DNA of 64,000 nt from Vermamoeba vermiformis (lineage: Eukaryota; Tubulinea; Echinamoebida): the NCBI GenBank assembly GCA_045837725.1, contig JBEWZL010000220.1, positions 1-64,000 on the forward strand, read 5' to 3'. How positions within the stretch are numbered: the stretch's first letter is position 1; each line of letters starts with the position of its first letter. Below the pieces are notes generated by a model. It worked only from the letters and a program-made list of their open reading frames with translations. It was not told the origin of the DNA and searched no databases. The translations under genes were made by a program, and so were the position numbers. Positions 1 to 10,804 of the stretch are shown here, piece after piece.

Positions 1-743
1 ACAATAACACGACGGACGTTTGGGCCCTACTGTGTTGTTGACTACGTTAAGGTTAATTAGAATGAAACAAACGTGGAAAATAATTTCTGTGACACAAGCA
101 CGTGGCGGTCACGTGCTTTTCTAAAATTAGATCGGAGCAAAATTCGAGCTTTTACACGACCAAATTGCAGCTAGCAGCACAAGGTAAGTGCTATTATAGT
201 CCGCTGAAACGGTGGACGCGTTCGCTCATTCGTGAACGTTAATTTCCCGTTTGAAAAACGGATTTTAATCCGCCCACCCGTGGATTAAAATTTAGTGGCG
301 CCATTCTCATTCGAATGAGCACTAAAAAATTAAATAATTACTACTATGTTAATGGAAAGACTAGGTGCACAACAAACCAAAAATTGCGCAATAACGATCT
401 TATCGCGCGTAAGTACACATGAATTATTCTCGATTTCAGTTATAGCACACAGCCGTATTATAACTTTATTTTACTAATATTTGTTAATTTTATTAAATTA
501 AATTAACTATTCGAGATCTGTGATTTCGTACACCCTTAAGCACGTTCAAACCACGAGCAATTGACAGGCGGTGTTGCTCGAAGTACGCGGGGTCAAGCAC
601 GGGGCAGGCAAATTGAATTTTTTTTTAAATTAGCAATAATTAGTTAAATTATTGTATGGTAGCAATAATTAGTTAAATTACTGTACGGCTACAATAGAAA
701 ATCTAACAAGAGTTTTATTTAGGCTGTGAAGTAGTTTTACAAT
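1..743. other. No gene recognised; left edge
   Basis: I see no coding exon I can support here. The stretch is AT-rich from about 420 onwards. It lies upstream of the glycosylase-like gene that begins near 744 and so probably holds its promoter. A donor-like GTAAGT near 183 could belong to a gene or leader exon whose start is off the left edge, but no reading frame supports this. Confidence 0.4.
632..689. repeat. 29-bp direct tandem duplication
   Basis: Two adjacent copies of a 29-base unit beginning AGCAATAATTAGTTAAATTA (632-660 and 661-689) differ at about three positions. It sits about 55 bases before the likely start codon of the next gene, so it is part of the 5' flank. No function is evident. 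Confidence 0.8.
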
Positions 744-2115
744 ATGCTCGAGTACACGGACTGCGTTTCGTTGCAACAATGGCTAGAAAAGTCGATAAAA
801 TTAGAAGAATTTTGCGAAATTAAACCTACTCTTGTACAGCAAGTAAAATTAACTGTACAAACTGTATGCGGTAATAAAAAATTGAAAAACATGTATAATT
901 GACAATTTGTAGGTAAAAACACGGGGGAGAGAGCTTGGTATCGTGTTCAATGAGGGAATGGCATTGCGATTGTGTATTTCTAAGGGCAGTTATTTGGTTT
1001 TTGCTGCTCATGACAGTGTGGCACAGGCTGTGGTAGAGCAAGCCTCTTTAACAATGAAAACGGTTACTGGCAACACTCTATTGTTGGTGGATCAAGGGGT
1101 TGGCAGATCTGTGGTGGTCTTTCAGCCTGAACTGGTGTGGGATGTTTATGGCCCTGACATCCTCTTAGAATCAGCTCTATTTACCGCAAACCTTACAACT
1201 GTCTTGTCAACTCAAAGTGATTACTTGCGACAAATCACTTTGTTTGAGGCTCTGCTGGATCCTTGCTTATTTAATGGTTTTGGTCCGTTGCTCGTCAATG
1301 AGATTCTTCAACGGCTATATTATTATTTCGGTAATCACCAGATTTGCAGTATAAAAAAGACTCATATCTTTTATAGAAATACGTCCATTCATCAATGCTG
1401 GACAGTTTTTAAAGCATGATCACAACCGCAACCTTCTTCAACGCATGAGCACTGAATTTATTGGTCAGTTTTTACATATGTCATCCATGGCACTGAACTG
1501 TGTTGATTTCATGGACTTCGGATGGCTTGATTTAAGATCTGTGTTGCTGTTTTCATTTCGGCAACAAGCTTGTCGCGAAACAACAGTAAGCTGGTACAGT
1601 GTTACTTTGGTCTCTCAGAAAGAAGAAATTTGTTATTCAACATGCGAGTCTGTTGATTTGCCGCAAAATTGGCGTAAAATGGCCACAGTTCTCCAAGGGC
1701 CAGGACTATCTCATTACTTTGCTTGGCAAAAGGTTAGTATGATGTCCATCTCTGTAGCTTTGCTAATTGTACTAGTCTGAGGCAAGTCATTCCAAAAGAA
1801 AGGCGTTATCAACTAGCGAGATGCGTGTCAAAAAGCCACGCAACCACCAGTCTGCTGCACCAAAGAGAGAATCTGAAGATGTTGATACAATGTTTGTTCC
1901 ATATTGTGATGTTCTCTGCAAGTATGTGTTATAATCCAATTTGATATCAATTTCTAATGTTTAATAGCGTTACTTTTCCTGATTATTCTGATGACTGCAC
2001 TGAAAGCGAAGATGAGAGCTCAGCCAACGACAAAGAGGTTGCAAGATTAAAACGTAGATTTAACAAAAAGTGTCGTAGGATTGCAAACAAATTCAAACAC
2101 AAAATAAAATTGTAA
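744..2115 (+). CDS. Fpg/Nei-like DNA glycosylase homologue, divergent
   Basis: Possible base-excision-repair glycosylase of the Fpg/MutM/Nei (H2TH) family, perhaps without activity. Exon 2 (from about 913) carries family-like blocks: a beta strand with TRGRELGIVF, then VWDVYGPDILLE, which matches the GPD block of the family, and LLDPCLFNGFGPLLVNEIL, which matches the helix-two-turn-helix consensus (LLDQ..ISGIGN..ADE.L). Later exons (about 1415-1729, 1772-1920, 1967-2115) give a tail rich in Lys and Arg that ends KRRFNKKCRRIANKFKHKIKL-like, as in plant MMH proteins, suggesting nuclear location. The start is uncertain: the first in-frame ATG (744) gives MLEYTDC, not the MPELPE N-terminus whose Pro2 and Glu3 are catalytic. 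Either an upstream exon is missed or the catalytic end is lost. The splice joining exon 2 (ending somewhere after 1310) to the exon near 1415 is unresolved. No zinc finger is seen. Family call is moderate; activity is doubtful. Confidence 0.45.
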
Positions 2116-2154
2116 CTCTTCACTCAATTGTTGCACTGATGTATTGACCTTTGA

Positions 2155-3246
2155 GGTTGTAGCTTTTAGGGTAACAACCTGAAACGTTGTTGCCTTGAAG
2201 GTAACGACCTCCCTGGGTTTGGACGTTGTCACTTTGAAGGTAACGACCTCTGACGTTGTCGCCTTGAGGGTAATGACCTCTGACGTCGTCACCTTGAAGG
2301 TAACGACCTCTCACGTTGTCGCCTTGAAGGTAACGACCTCCCTGACACTGGACATTGTCGCCTTGAGGGTAACGACCTACCTTGCTTTGGACATTGTCAC
2401 CTTGAGGGTAATGACCTCTGACGTCGTCGCCTTGAAGGTAACGACCTCTCACGTTGTCACCTTGAAGGTAACGACCTCCCACGTCGTCGCCTTGAAGGTA
2501 ACGACCTCTCACATTGTTGCCTTGAAGGTAACGACCTCCCTGACTTTGGATGTCGTCGACTTGAAGGTAGCGACCTCTGACGTTGTTGCCTTGAAGGTAA
2601 CGACCTCTGACATCGTTGCCTTGAAGGTGCCGACATACCTGACTTTGGACGTTGTCACCTTGAGGGTAACAACCTGTGACGTTGTCGCCTTGAAGGTAAC
2701 GACCTCTCATGTTGTCGCCTTGAAGGTAACGACCTCCCTGACTTTGGACGTTGTCGCCTTGAGGGTAACGACCTACCTTGCTTTGGACATTGTCACCTTG
2801 AGGGTAATGACCTCTGACGTAGTCGCCTTGAAGGTAACGACCTCTGACGTTGTCGACTTGAAGGTAACGACCTCTGACGTTGTCGCCTTGAGGGTAACAA
2901 CCTCCAACGTTGTCGCCTTGAAGGTAACGACCTACCTAACTTTGGATGTTGTCGCCTTGAGGGTAACGACCTCCCTGACACTGGACGTCGTCGCCTTGAA
3001 GGTAACGACCTCTCACGTTGTCGCCTTGAGGGTAACGACCTCCCTGACACTGGATGTTGTCACCTTGAGGGTAACGACCTCCCTGACACTGGACGTTGTC
3101 GCCTTGAAGGTAACGACCTCCCTGACACTGGACGTTGTCACCTTGAGGGTAACGACCTCCCTGACATTGGACGTTGTCACCTTGAAGGTAACAACCTGCC
3201 TGACTTTAAACGTCTTCACCTTGAAGGTAACGACCTCTGGTGTTGT
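2155..3246. repeat. Minisatellite with 30- and 39-bp units
   Basis: About 1.1 kb of tandem repeats built on the core CCTTGAAGGTAACGACCTC. Units are mostly 30 bases (core plus TGACGTTGTCG) or 39 bases (core plus CCTGACACTGGACGTTGTCG), with G/A and C/T variants. Both lengths are multiples of three and the unit has few stops, so long reading frames open on both strands: 10- and 13-residue repeats such as [10 protein letters not shown] on plus. I read these frames as by-products, since they lack convincing ATG starts and splice links to the flanking genes. The array separates the glycosylase-like gene from the JmjC-like gene. Confidence 0.9.
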
Positions 3247-3342
3247 CCAGAGGATATTTCATGCGTTGGCCATTCGACTTAGTATTTTTTCCAAAACCCA
3301 AACGTCCGTCAACCCCAAGTATATATAAAATTTGCTTTTTGG

Positions 3343-4640
3343 ATGACTAATTTAATTACTCGAGTAAGAGTGGAAGAGCAAAAGTAACTCACCAATAGCT
3401 GCAAACTTGCACATATCCAAGTTGCTGCCCAACTCTGTTCAGCCCATACCTGAATTAGTTGGTCAACTTAACGACTTGCAGACTGTTTGCAGGAATATTG
3501 ACGGTGGCAGTGCCTGTGTTGTCACTATTGATGTGCCCGACAAGCTTGGAAATTGGGAACTCTTTCTTGAGTCATACGATGGAGGGTTGGCAAGGCTATT
3601 AAATTTGTCAAAAACAACAACTGTTGGATAAAGCAAGAGGCTGTAGAGAATTGGTCAGTTGAGTGGTGGAGTGCTGTAAGTACACAAAATCTTCTTATTC
3701 ACTTTTAATTATTTTGTAGTGGTATAACGAGTATCGTGATGTAGTAGATAAAACTGAAGCCTACTATTTGCTTGATGTTCCAATCCATGCAAATCACAGC
3801 AACCTTCTTCGACAAAAGAATCCCTTGATAGATTTATTTTCACAGGGCAGTCGGTTTTGCTTCGCCCAATATGTCAAAAGGTATGTGCTAAACTTGGTCC
3901 TTTCATTTCTAATTGATTTACAAGCTTTTCTGAGAATATTCCAATACCAGATCTGTCTTACAAGGCTTTTATAGCACCTGCATGGGGGCAAGTAATGACC
4001 TATCCTCACAAGGATGGGCATGGAACACAATTGTCCGTTCATTGTTGTGTTATGGGCTCTGGGTACAATTTAGTTCATTGTTGGCCTGTATTAAACACCG
4101 GTGAGGTAAGTGCTATTTCATTGCTTTTATCGTGAAACAACTCTCAGTAATATTAGGAAGATGATTTTCGAACTACATTGAAAATACCTCCTCTGGGTAG
4201 CAAACAACAGGTGGCACATGATATTGCTTACCCCGAAGGTGTCGATGACAGTACATCAACTTGGAGCGTTGAGCTAGAACAAGAGCTTCAAAAAAAGGGA
4301 ATCAACAGCCCACAAGTGATTACACTGTCCCCTGGGCAAGCCATCATCTTGCCTCCAAATCAGTACCACTGTTTCAAAAAAATTCACCACCCCGGCGCTA
4401 CAGTGCCATTAGTCGGCGTGGCATGTGATTGTGCTTACATTGGATCTACGCCAGAAGCTTTCGTGCACAACTATACATCAATGAAGGTACAAATTACTCA
4501 ACTGATATCGTGTCTAATCAGAATCAACTAGGGTCTTCAAAATTTGCACCATTGGAATGATCATGTCTATTGCATATTAGAACTTGGCCTTTTCTGTCTT
4601 TTTCAGTTGCTAGTTGACACAAGTCCCTTTGAGCAACGTC
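3343..4640 (+). pseudogene. JmjC/cupin-like oxygenase gene, frame disturbed
   Basis: Exons at about 3399-3675, 3720-3880, 3953-4105, 4157-4485 and 4607-4700 read as one protein of JmjC/cupin type (Fe(II)/2-oxoglutarate oxygenases). The clues are an HxD motif in YPHKDGHGTQLSVHC and, about 90 residues later, SPGQAIILPPNQYHCFKK, which fits the distal metal-ligand strand with its second His. An upstream helical part contains ENWSVEWWSAWYNEYRD. Two oddities argue for decay. Between about 3560 and 3600 the frame must shift by two bases to continue, and no intron explains it. The short ATG exon at 3343 does not join in phase with the next exon. It may be a recently broken host gene, or the sequence may carry an error here. 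The substrate is unknown. Base composition matches the flanking 6 kb rather than the housekeeping genes to the right. Confidence 0.4.
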
Positions 4641-4734
4641 ACGTTCCGCGCTCATGCTCAGGGTGCCTACAACTTGTTTGTTGTGTGGGTGGAGGCTGAA
4701 GTAAAGGCTGAAGCAGCCATCAAAGAACTACTAG

Positions 4735-5000
4735 GTGTGCAGCGATGTTGAGCTAATTGAAGAATTTGATCTGGACCTCGTTTGCTCAAAGTGCAAATTA
4801 CCATTGGTCAATCTCTTTTGCCAGAAAGAGAAGAACACCTATTGCATCAAATGCGTTAAAAGAAAGACTGATTATTCCACTAAGTGCAGATTTAAAACTC
4901 CAAAGATGCTCCAAAAGCTTTTGAATGCAGTAAGCAGCAAACTTGATCCAGTGATGTCAAACCCACCATCTGTCAAAGCTCCGCTTCCACTCAATCCAGG
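4735..5000 (+). CDS. Cysteine-rich exon, zinc-finger-like
   Basis: An open stretch with the pattern CSKCKLPLVNLFC, then YCIKC and a further KCRF, spaced like a small RING- or treble-clef-type zinc site. It is followed by a basic amphipathic helix, KTPKMLQKLLNAVSSKL. A donor-like GTATGA follows near 5001. It could be the next exon of the JmjC-like gene (a chromatin protein with a zinc module would make sense) or a separate fragment. The joining splice is not clear, because the region from 4500 to 4735 has competing frames. No function is assigned. Confidence 0.3.
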
Positions 5001-5522
5001 TATGATTTTATTCTATTTGATCAGCGTCCCTGCATTGATGCTACTGTTATGTCAACCAAAATTTGCAAAATTGTCTTGACACTACAAAAAGTAAACAAGC
5101 TATTTATGTATTTTCTTTTATTTCTCTTTGATTTTTCAATCTATCTTAGCAAAGATGATCATCTATTAGCAAAGAGTGTAATCAAAGAGAGAGTTTTTGC
5201 AAATCCACAGTTTATGTATCCACACAAGTTTACATCCTTGCTCTTGATGTAATCACCAAAGATTTGCTTTTTTGTAGGACACCTCCTTGCTTTGATTTAG
5301 GCTTGTGGCCCTAGCAGTGTTGGTGCTAACCCATTTTGATAGAGCTAAATTGTGCACAAAGTTAGTCTGCAGTTCTCCATCAGTGTGCTCAATTACTAAC
5401 ATAATTAGTTCCTGACATTCAGGCTTCAGTACAGGATCTGCCAGTACAAGAGCCTCCTGTACAACACAACAACCTAGTACAAACACTCAAATCATGTTAT
5501 TTTCAAGTCATTCCTTTCTCTG
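5001..5522. other. AT-rich tract, no resolved gene
   Basis: Short open stretches occur on both strands but none joins into a convincing exon series. Some of it may be decayed N-terminal or catalytic sequence of the pogo-type transposase whose C-terminal end follows, but I could not find the DDE residues. Confidence 0.3.
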
Positions 5523-5822
5523 GTAAGTCTTTTCATCAACCCTCTGTTGTTGCACAACCTGTTAATGGATCTGTCAATCATTCAACTGCTAGATGTCTCT
5601 ATTAAATCTTTCAAACACCATTATAGGGCAATTCATGACAGATGGAGGGCCAATAAAACATTGTTCCAAAGCCCAACCAAAAAATTTGTGGCAAATTGGA
5701 TTGTTGCAGCATGGAATCACATTGACTTGAATATAGTTAAAAAGAGCTTTAAGGTCTGTGGTATATCAAATGACCTCAATGGAAGAGAAGAAAATGAAGT
5801 GGCTGGCAAAAGAAACAGTTAA
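5523..5822 (+). mobile_element. pogo/Tigger-type transposase, C-terminal remnant
   Basis: About 90 codons resemble the end of the DDE transposase of pogo/Tigger elements (Tc1/mariner superfamily DNA transposons). LLDVSIKSFKHHYRAIHDRW matches the family block (I)QPLDVSVNKPFK..LR..Y..W, followed by VANWIVAAWNHI and IVKKSFKVCGISNDLNG, which match the conserved V.WV..AW..I...I..SF..CGIS..LDG. The frame ends in a stop about 15 bases before the convergent DsbA-like gene. The catalytic core upstream is not recognisable, and I see no terminal inverted repeats. It is most simply a truncated dead copy. A domesticated pogo-derived gene with unresolved introns is the alternative. Confidence 0.7.
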
Positions 5823-5837
5823 TAGCAAACCAGAACT

Positions 5838-6827
5838 TTATTGCTTGGAAGACAACAATCCATCAATGAACTGAATCCACTGTTGCAAAGTGGTGTCTTC
5901 ATTGAGTTGAGTAGCCTTCACACCGTTGACAAAATATGTTGGAGTGCCATAGACTTGTTTTGAAATACCCAAGTTCTTGCCACTACAAAAACCACTTTTC
6001 TTAGAATAGCTTTGGCATTACCATTGACATTACCTTCGAGCAACACCGGCTGCGTAATCGCCATTCATTTCGGTCCAAAAAGTAGCTTTCGGCACTCCAA
6101 ACTGAACTGCGTAGCTGGCAAACAGATCGTACAAATCACGTTCAGTCTTGTTGAAGAACACGCCGTTGTAAAACTCGCTTTGGTGGTCGAATACGTAGTC
6201 GATGAAATCAAAATATTCTATTTAATTATTAATTATTAACTAGTCATTATGACGCGATCTCTCTTTAATGCATTTCTTACGTTTCGGTGAGTATTTCGCG
6301 ACAATAGCAGCAGCCTAACAACAAAATGAGTTTCTGGTGCCGCAGTGTTATCTATTATGTCAGACCTTAGAAGCGTCCCAAGCCTGTCTGTGAAGCTGCA
6401 GCGGGTAAATATGTTGAATATAATAAATAGTGTTGGGGCCGTAGTGAGCAAGCAGTTGTTTGATAATTGGATGCGCTTGCTTGCAATCAGGGCATTGAAG
6501 ATCGAAAAATTCTTCGAGTAAAATTGGTGCCGATGGATTGCCTATTGATTACGTGAGAATCATAACAGAGACGTAGTAATTTAGTTTTAATTTAAAAATA
6601 TTTTTGTAATAAAAATTGAAACCAATCCTCACAATAATATAAATATACTAGTCGATCGATTGCGTGTAAAAGCCGTAATATAATAAGAATAATTAAGCGA
6701 AAGTTGGTGGATATGTCATTCAAAGCTTACCGATCGAGTGACCGTCGTAACGAGCTGGTATCGGTAATTGCTGCGCAAGGGTCACTGCAACAACAACGGA
6801 TATTAAAACACTCAAGTGTGCTCGCAT
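5838..6827 (-). CDS. Secreted DsbA-like thioredoxin-fold protein
   Basis: Five exons (about 6731-6827, 6366-6541, 6281-6314, 6034-6217, 5838-5982) give 211 residues. The N-terminus, MRAHLSVLISVVVAVTLAQ, is a signal peptide, so the protein enters the secretory pathway. FFDLQCPDCKQAH carries a CxxC redox motif (CPDC) in the DsbA position. YGTPTYFVNGV supplies the cis-Pro loop (TP) and the last strand. The helical insert between them includes YFDFIDYVFDHQSEF. DsbA-fold proteins oxidise or isomerise disulphides; whether this one does so is inferred. Exon 3 is only 34 nt. The gene is tail-to-tail with the transposase remnant, and the first exon faces a 530-bp region shared with the divergent DOMON-b561 gene. 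Confidence 0.8.
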
Positions 6828-7359
6828 GATTGCTGGTAATATTCAAACGAGTTTTACCGAACAAAATATCGCAATACGATTGATTTGTCCTGCCAATACT
6901 ACAACCACAACCACCGCAATCACGTTTAGTTCACGGCCGTGAACAACCAGAAATGTTTATTAATATGCACCAAAAGGCCAAGGATATGTTCATAAGTCCA
7001 AGTTCATAACTTAAAACTCGGATGAGTAACCGTTATTTTAAGTTATTACATTTTTGCATATTAAACAGAAAATTGCAAGCTTGTACGCGCAATCCTTCGT
7101 TGCTTTAGTCATCTTGCGGCAATTTAATTAATTTTAGAAACATAAATTTATTTATTTAACGATTATTCGCATAACTTTATACTCATAGTTGTACATGACA
7201 CTGAATAATTTTTGCCCTTTTGGTGGTTTTGTCCCCATATTACATTATTTGACCTCAGTATCATCTGCTCGAAACGAACGCGAGTTCTTTTTCGCGCGGA
7301 AATGTCAAGCAATTAACTTTGAGCGCACAATATCTTTAGTAACTCGCGGTATAACACAA
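6828..7359. other. Divergent intergenic region
   Basis: It separates the divergent DsbA-like and DOMON-b561 genes and so must carry both promoters. It is AT-rich, with no recognisable repeats or RNA gene. Confidence 0.5.
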
Positions 7360-9921
7360 ATGGTGCGGTACGTCTGGCCACTCCTCTGCGTATTATTGTA
7401 TGCCTTGCATAGTAAGTCAAATACAGTGAAATTACAACCATTAAACCAAAAATGGTCAATTCGCGTCCCATCCATTAAAAACAAATAATTAAAGCAATCA
7501 ATTGAATAGAATTAATTTATTCGTTAATATTAGGCAATGCACAGCTCTCCAAGTCGTACAACAACTGCAAAATTATGTCCCCGCTGCATCCATTTTATTT
7601 CCACTGGACGGTGACAGCGACGCACATTGAAGTAGCCATGCAAGCACCTGCAGGACGAGGCTGGCTCGCTTTGGGCTTCGTTGCGCCTGACACGACCACC
7701 GCGTTTATGATCTCGAACGGAGCTGGCACCGATGTTGCTATTGGTTATTTACGTGAAGACGATCCCAATTACCCTAAGGGCTACTTGAGCGATTCTTGGT
7801 AAGAGCCATAGATAATATAATACGCGCGATCTCTCGCGAGGAACTGCTCATTTCGCGAAAAAAGATTTTTGACAGATCGTGTCACAACGATTACGTTTTT
7901 GCAAATTCCGATAACACTCCGTTGCAATAATGTACAAATTAATACTAATTACGGCAATAATAGGCTTAGGCTTTCGCGTGAGAGCCCTCCTCCAGATGCG
8001 ATTCAGAACCTCGAATTGATCTCAGCCTCTCGCGACTCTACCACCGGCTTAGTGACACTCGAATGGACTCGTCCATTGAAAACCAACGATTCAGTTACTG
8101 ATCGAGTACGTACTTGCACCAATATTTATGCCGGGATGGATTAACAAATTTTTTCCACAGGCTTTGGATGTGTCAAAGGCAATGAACATCAATTGGGCAT
8201 TGAACAATGGGTCTGATGCCGTTACTGTCGACAGTCCAGACAGCATTTTTTTTGCGAAACATCCGGCTAATAGCAAAGGTTAGTTCGATTTCTGTAACGC
8301 GAAACAGATCTAATTTTATCGTTTATCAGGAACGGTCCTCGTTAACCTCTCCGAGTCATGTACGTATCTCGAAGATTTTATGTTTAAAATTGGTTTAATT
8401 TCCATATTTGTATTCAATTTCTAATTCAATATGTGTTCTGAATTTTAGCCACGTGCGATGCAACTCCACAAGCCGAGACTAGAACTTTCTATCAAAATAA
8501 CGACGGCACTTTCTACGCAGAGTGGACTACAACGTCGGACGAAATTCATGTTAGTTTCAGAGGCAAAACTAGAACTGGTACGTTGCGTTCATTAGCGCAG
8601 ATATTTTACGACAGCTAAACGCGTTAGATTTGTTCGGTATTGTTCCGGTATCACTCATACTAACACTGCAATGTGTTGTTGTAGGATGGGTAGCTTTTGC
8701 ATTTGATGCTGATGGATTGATGCCGCAACACGACAGCTACATTGGTTGGATCGATTCAAAAGGCAATGCTACATTAACTGACCGCTACGCTGCAACACAA
8801 GATACTCCGGGCACTGACGTGTCTCAGGGCGGCAAAAACGACATTCTTTCATTCAGCGGAGCTGTCGTACAGATTGATGGTGCTACTTGGTTGCAGTTTA
8901 ATTTCACGCGCAAGTTAGACACGGGCGACAAATACGACTTGGTAGTGGCCCCGGGTAAACCTGGCTACTTATTGTGGGCCTTGGGTCCCAACAACGGTGT
9001 TAATTACGCTACTGGTAGCTTCTCGACGGTAGGAAAAACATCATAATTGTTTATTCGACGAGATTTCTCACGCTTTTTTCATCACAGCACTTGTCAAAGG
9101 GCAGCGTGCAGATCGATTTCTTCGGCGGTTGTATCAGTAACGGCAGCACGATCACTGATTGGCGCAAGCTACACGGCATTCTCATGGTCCTGGCTTGGTG
9201 CGCGTTGTTGTTCACTGGCTCGTTCTTCTCGCGCTATCTCAAACTCCTCACCACCGCTTGGTTCAAGATTCACGTCGCTCTCAACACGATTGGCGTGGCT
9301 CTCGTGCTCGCGAGCTTCATTATTATATTCATATACCTCGGTCAATTCACAATGGGTGCTCATCAAGTGATTGGCATCGTTATCTTCGGTCTGACCATGC
9401 TGCAGCCATTCCTCGGTCTCATTGCAGACAGATTGTTCGACCCGAACCGATCTAAAGCCCCAGCGCAAGATCAAATTCACTGGTGGGTCGGCAGATTTTT
9501 GTTGTTGCTTTCGGTGGCGAATATTTTCTTGGGCATTGACAGTCTATTCCCGATATCTAACGGCGCGTACCTCTTGTATGCACTGTTTGCTGCTTGGACT
9601 GCACTCAGCATTGCCATTCTCATCGCGCAAGAGATTCGCGTCGGTGGTGCGGAAGAAAGCGAGTTTATTGATTTGAATGGCGGTGAAGCCCGATTGATTG
9701 GTAGGTTAATTTGACGCTTGATTTCAATTCGATTGCTCACTACTTGTGCTATAGATAACGAAGATAACAAGAAGAAGTCTAAAATCGCCAAGAAATCGTT
9801 TATCGTTTGGATTGTGCTTCAACTTGCTATTTTAGTCGTATTTTTGGTGTTCGTCGGTCTCCTGCCAACTGATGGCTCCTTGGTCTTTACCACTACCGGC
9901 GCAGCTTCTTCTTGCAAATAA
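7360..9921 (+). CDS. DOMON-cytochrome b561 ferric-reductase-like protein
   Basis: Nine exons sum to 617 residues. MVRYVWPLLCVLLYALHS is a signal peptide. Two DOMON domains follow (roughly residues 20-190 and 190-330), recognised by paired segments: HWTVTATHIEVAMQAP with GRGWLALGF, and FYAEWTTTSDEIHVSF with TGWVAFAF. They are extracellular heme- or sugar-binding beta sandwiches. The third part (about 350-560) is a cytochrome b561 domain with six hydrophobic helices and four spaced histidines in WRKLHGIL, FKIHVAL, MGAHQVIG and QIHWWVG, as expected for two heme b groups. One more hydrophobic helix lies near the C-terminus, after a Lys-rich loop. The family moves electrons from cytosolic ascorbate or similar donors across membranes, often to ferric chelates. 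Exon 5 is a 30-nt microexon. All junctions are in phase. Confidence 0.9.
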
Positions 9922-10804
9922 CGAATAAATCTGTATAGTACGCTATTAATTTCGTCTCAAATGCTTTGCACGACGGAAAGGATAAGTTAGCCGAAGGCCA
10001 ACGGTGTATGCAGTTGTGAATAAGAAGCTGCACATTAATTTCTTGGTGACCAATTAGTGAGCCGCATTTGATTCGGAATACTGCAGTCTAATTGGACCAG
10101 TACAAGAAATGTCTCGTGTTATCAATGCACGAACTAGCGGTAGCTGTTGCAGAAATAAATCAGAGCTAAAATTGATTTATTTTGACTACTAGAATAATGC
10201 ACGCCCAACACTAGCATAACGAAATACGATGGAATCAAAGATTTCGTCTCATATGGCATTGTGATTCACCACGTGTTCCGTCCACAATTAAGCGGTTCAC
10301 ACCGGACTAAAATAGAGCTCGATCCGAACCGCTGACAAGTTCTAGCAATGCCGCCGAGTTAATACACGACGGCATGTCTTTGCTTACATTTTAATAACTC
10401 AGGTAACTTACAATTAACGTCAAATGTTCACTAACGCGAATACGAATCCATTGCTCGCATCACCGACGAAAATCTTGATTAAGCGTGGCGTATTAATAAC
10501 ATACCTAGAAATTCAGACAAGCTCTGCGACCTCTAACTTTTTTTTTTTTAACCAGATCAAAAATTAGTCAAGCAAGCTGCATAACATGAACCAGTTTATC
10601 CGCAAGATCTTTTATATTATATATTGCAACGTGCGAGTTTTGGATTGCGCAGCGGTTGATTTGGATTGAAATTTGCTGTCAATGTCAATGTCAACGTCAA
10701 TAATACAGCGATCCCGAAATCTTTTAGATTTGTATAAATTTGACATGCTGCGGTTCAATTTATTTTAACTATTTTTTTAGTGTTGAAGAACACACGAGAA
10801 GAAG
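9922..10804. other. Intergenic, no gene seen
   Basis: About 880 bases between two plus-strand genes. It holds the 3' end of the b561 gene and the promoter side of the DUF1800-DUF1501 gene. The phrase TCAATGTCAATGTCAACGTC near 10678 is a short internal repeat about 130 bases before the start codon. No RNA gene is recognised. Confidence 0.4.

Noticed and set aside
2155-3246. CRISPR-like array
   Set aside because: Units are contiguous and similar throughout with no unique spacers, and the genome is eukaryotic.
2120-3328. Long open frames on both strands in the minisatellite as repeat-protein genes
   Set aside because: They arise because the 30/39-bp units lack stops; starts are non-ATG and no splice links to the flanking exons are seen.
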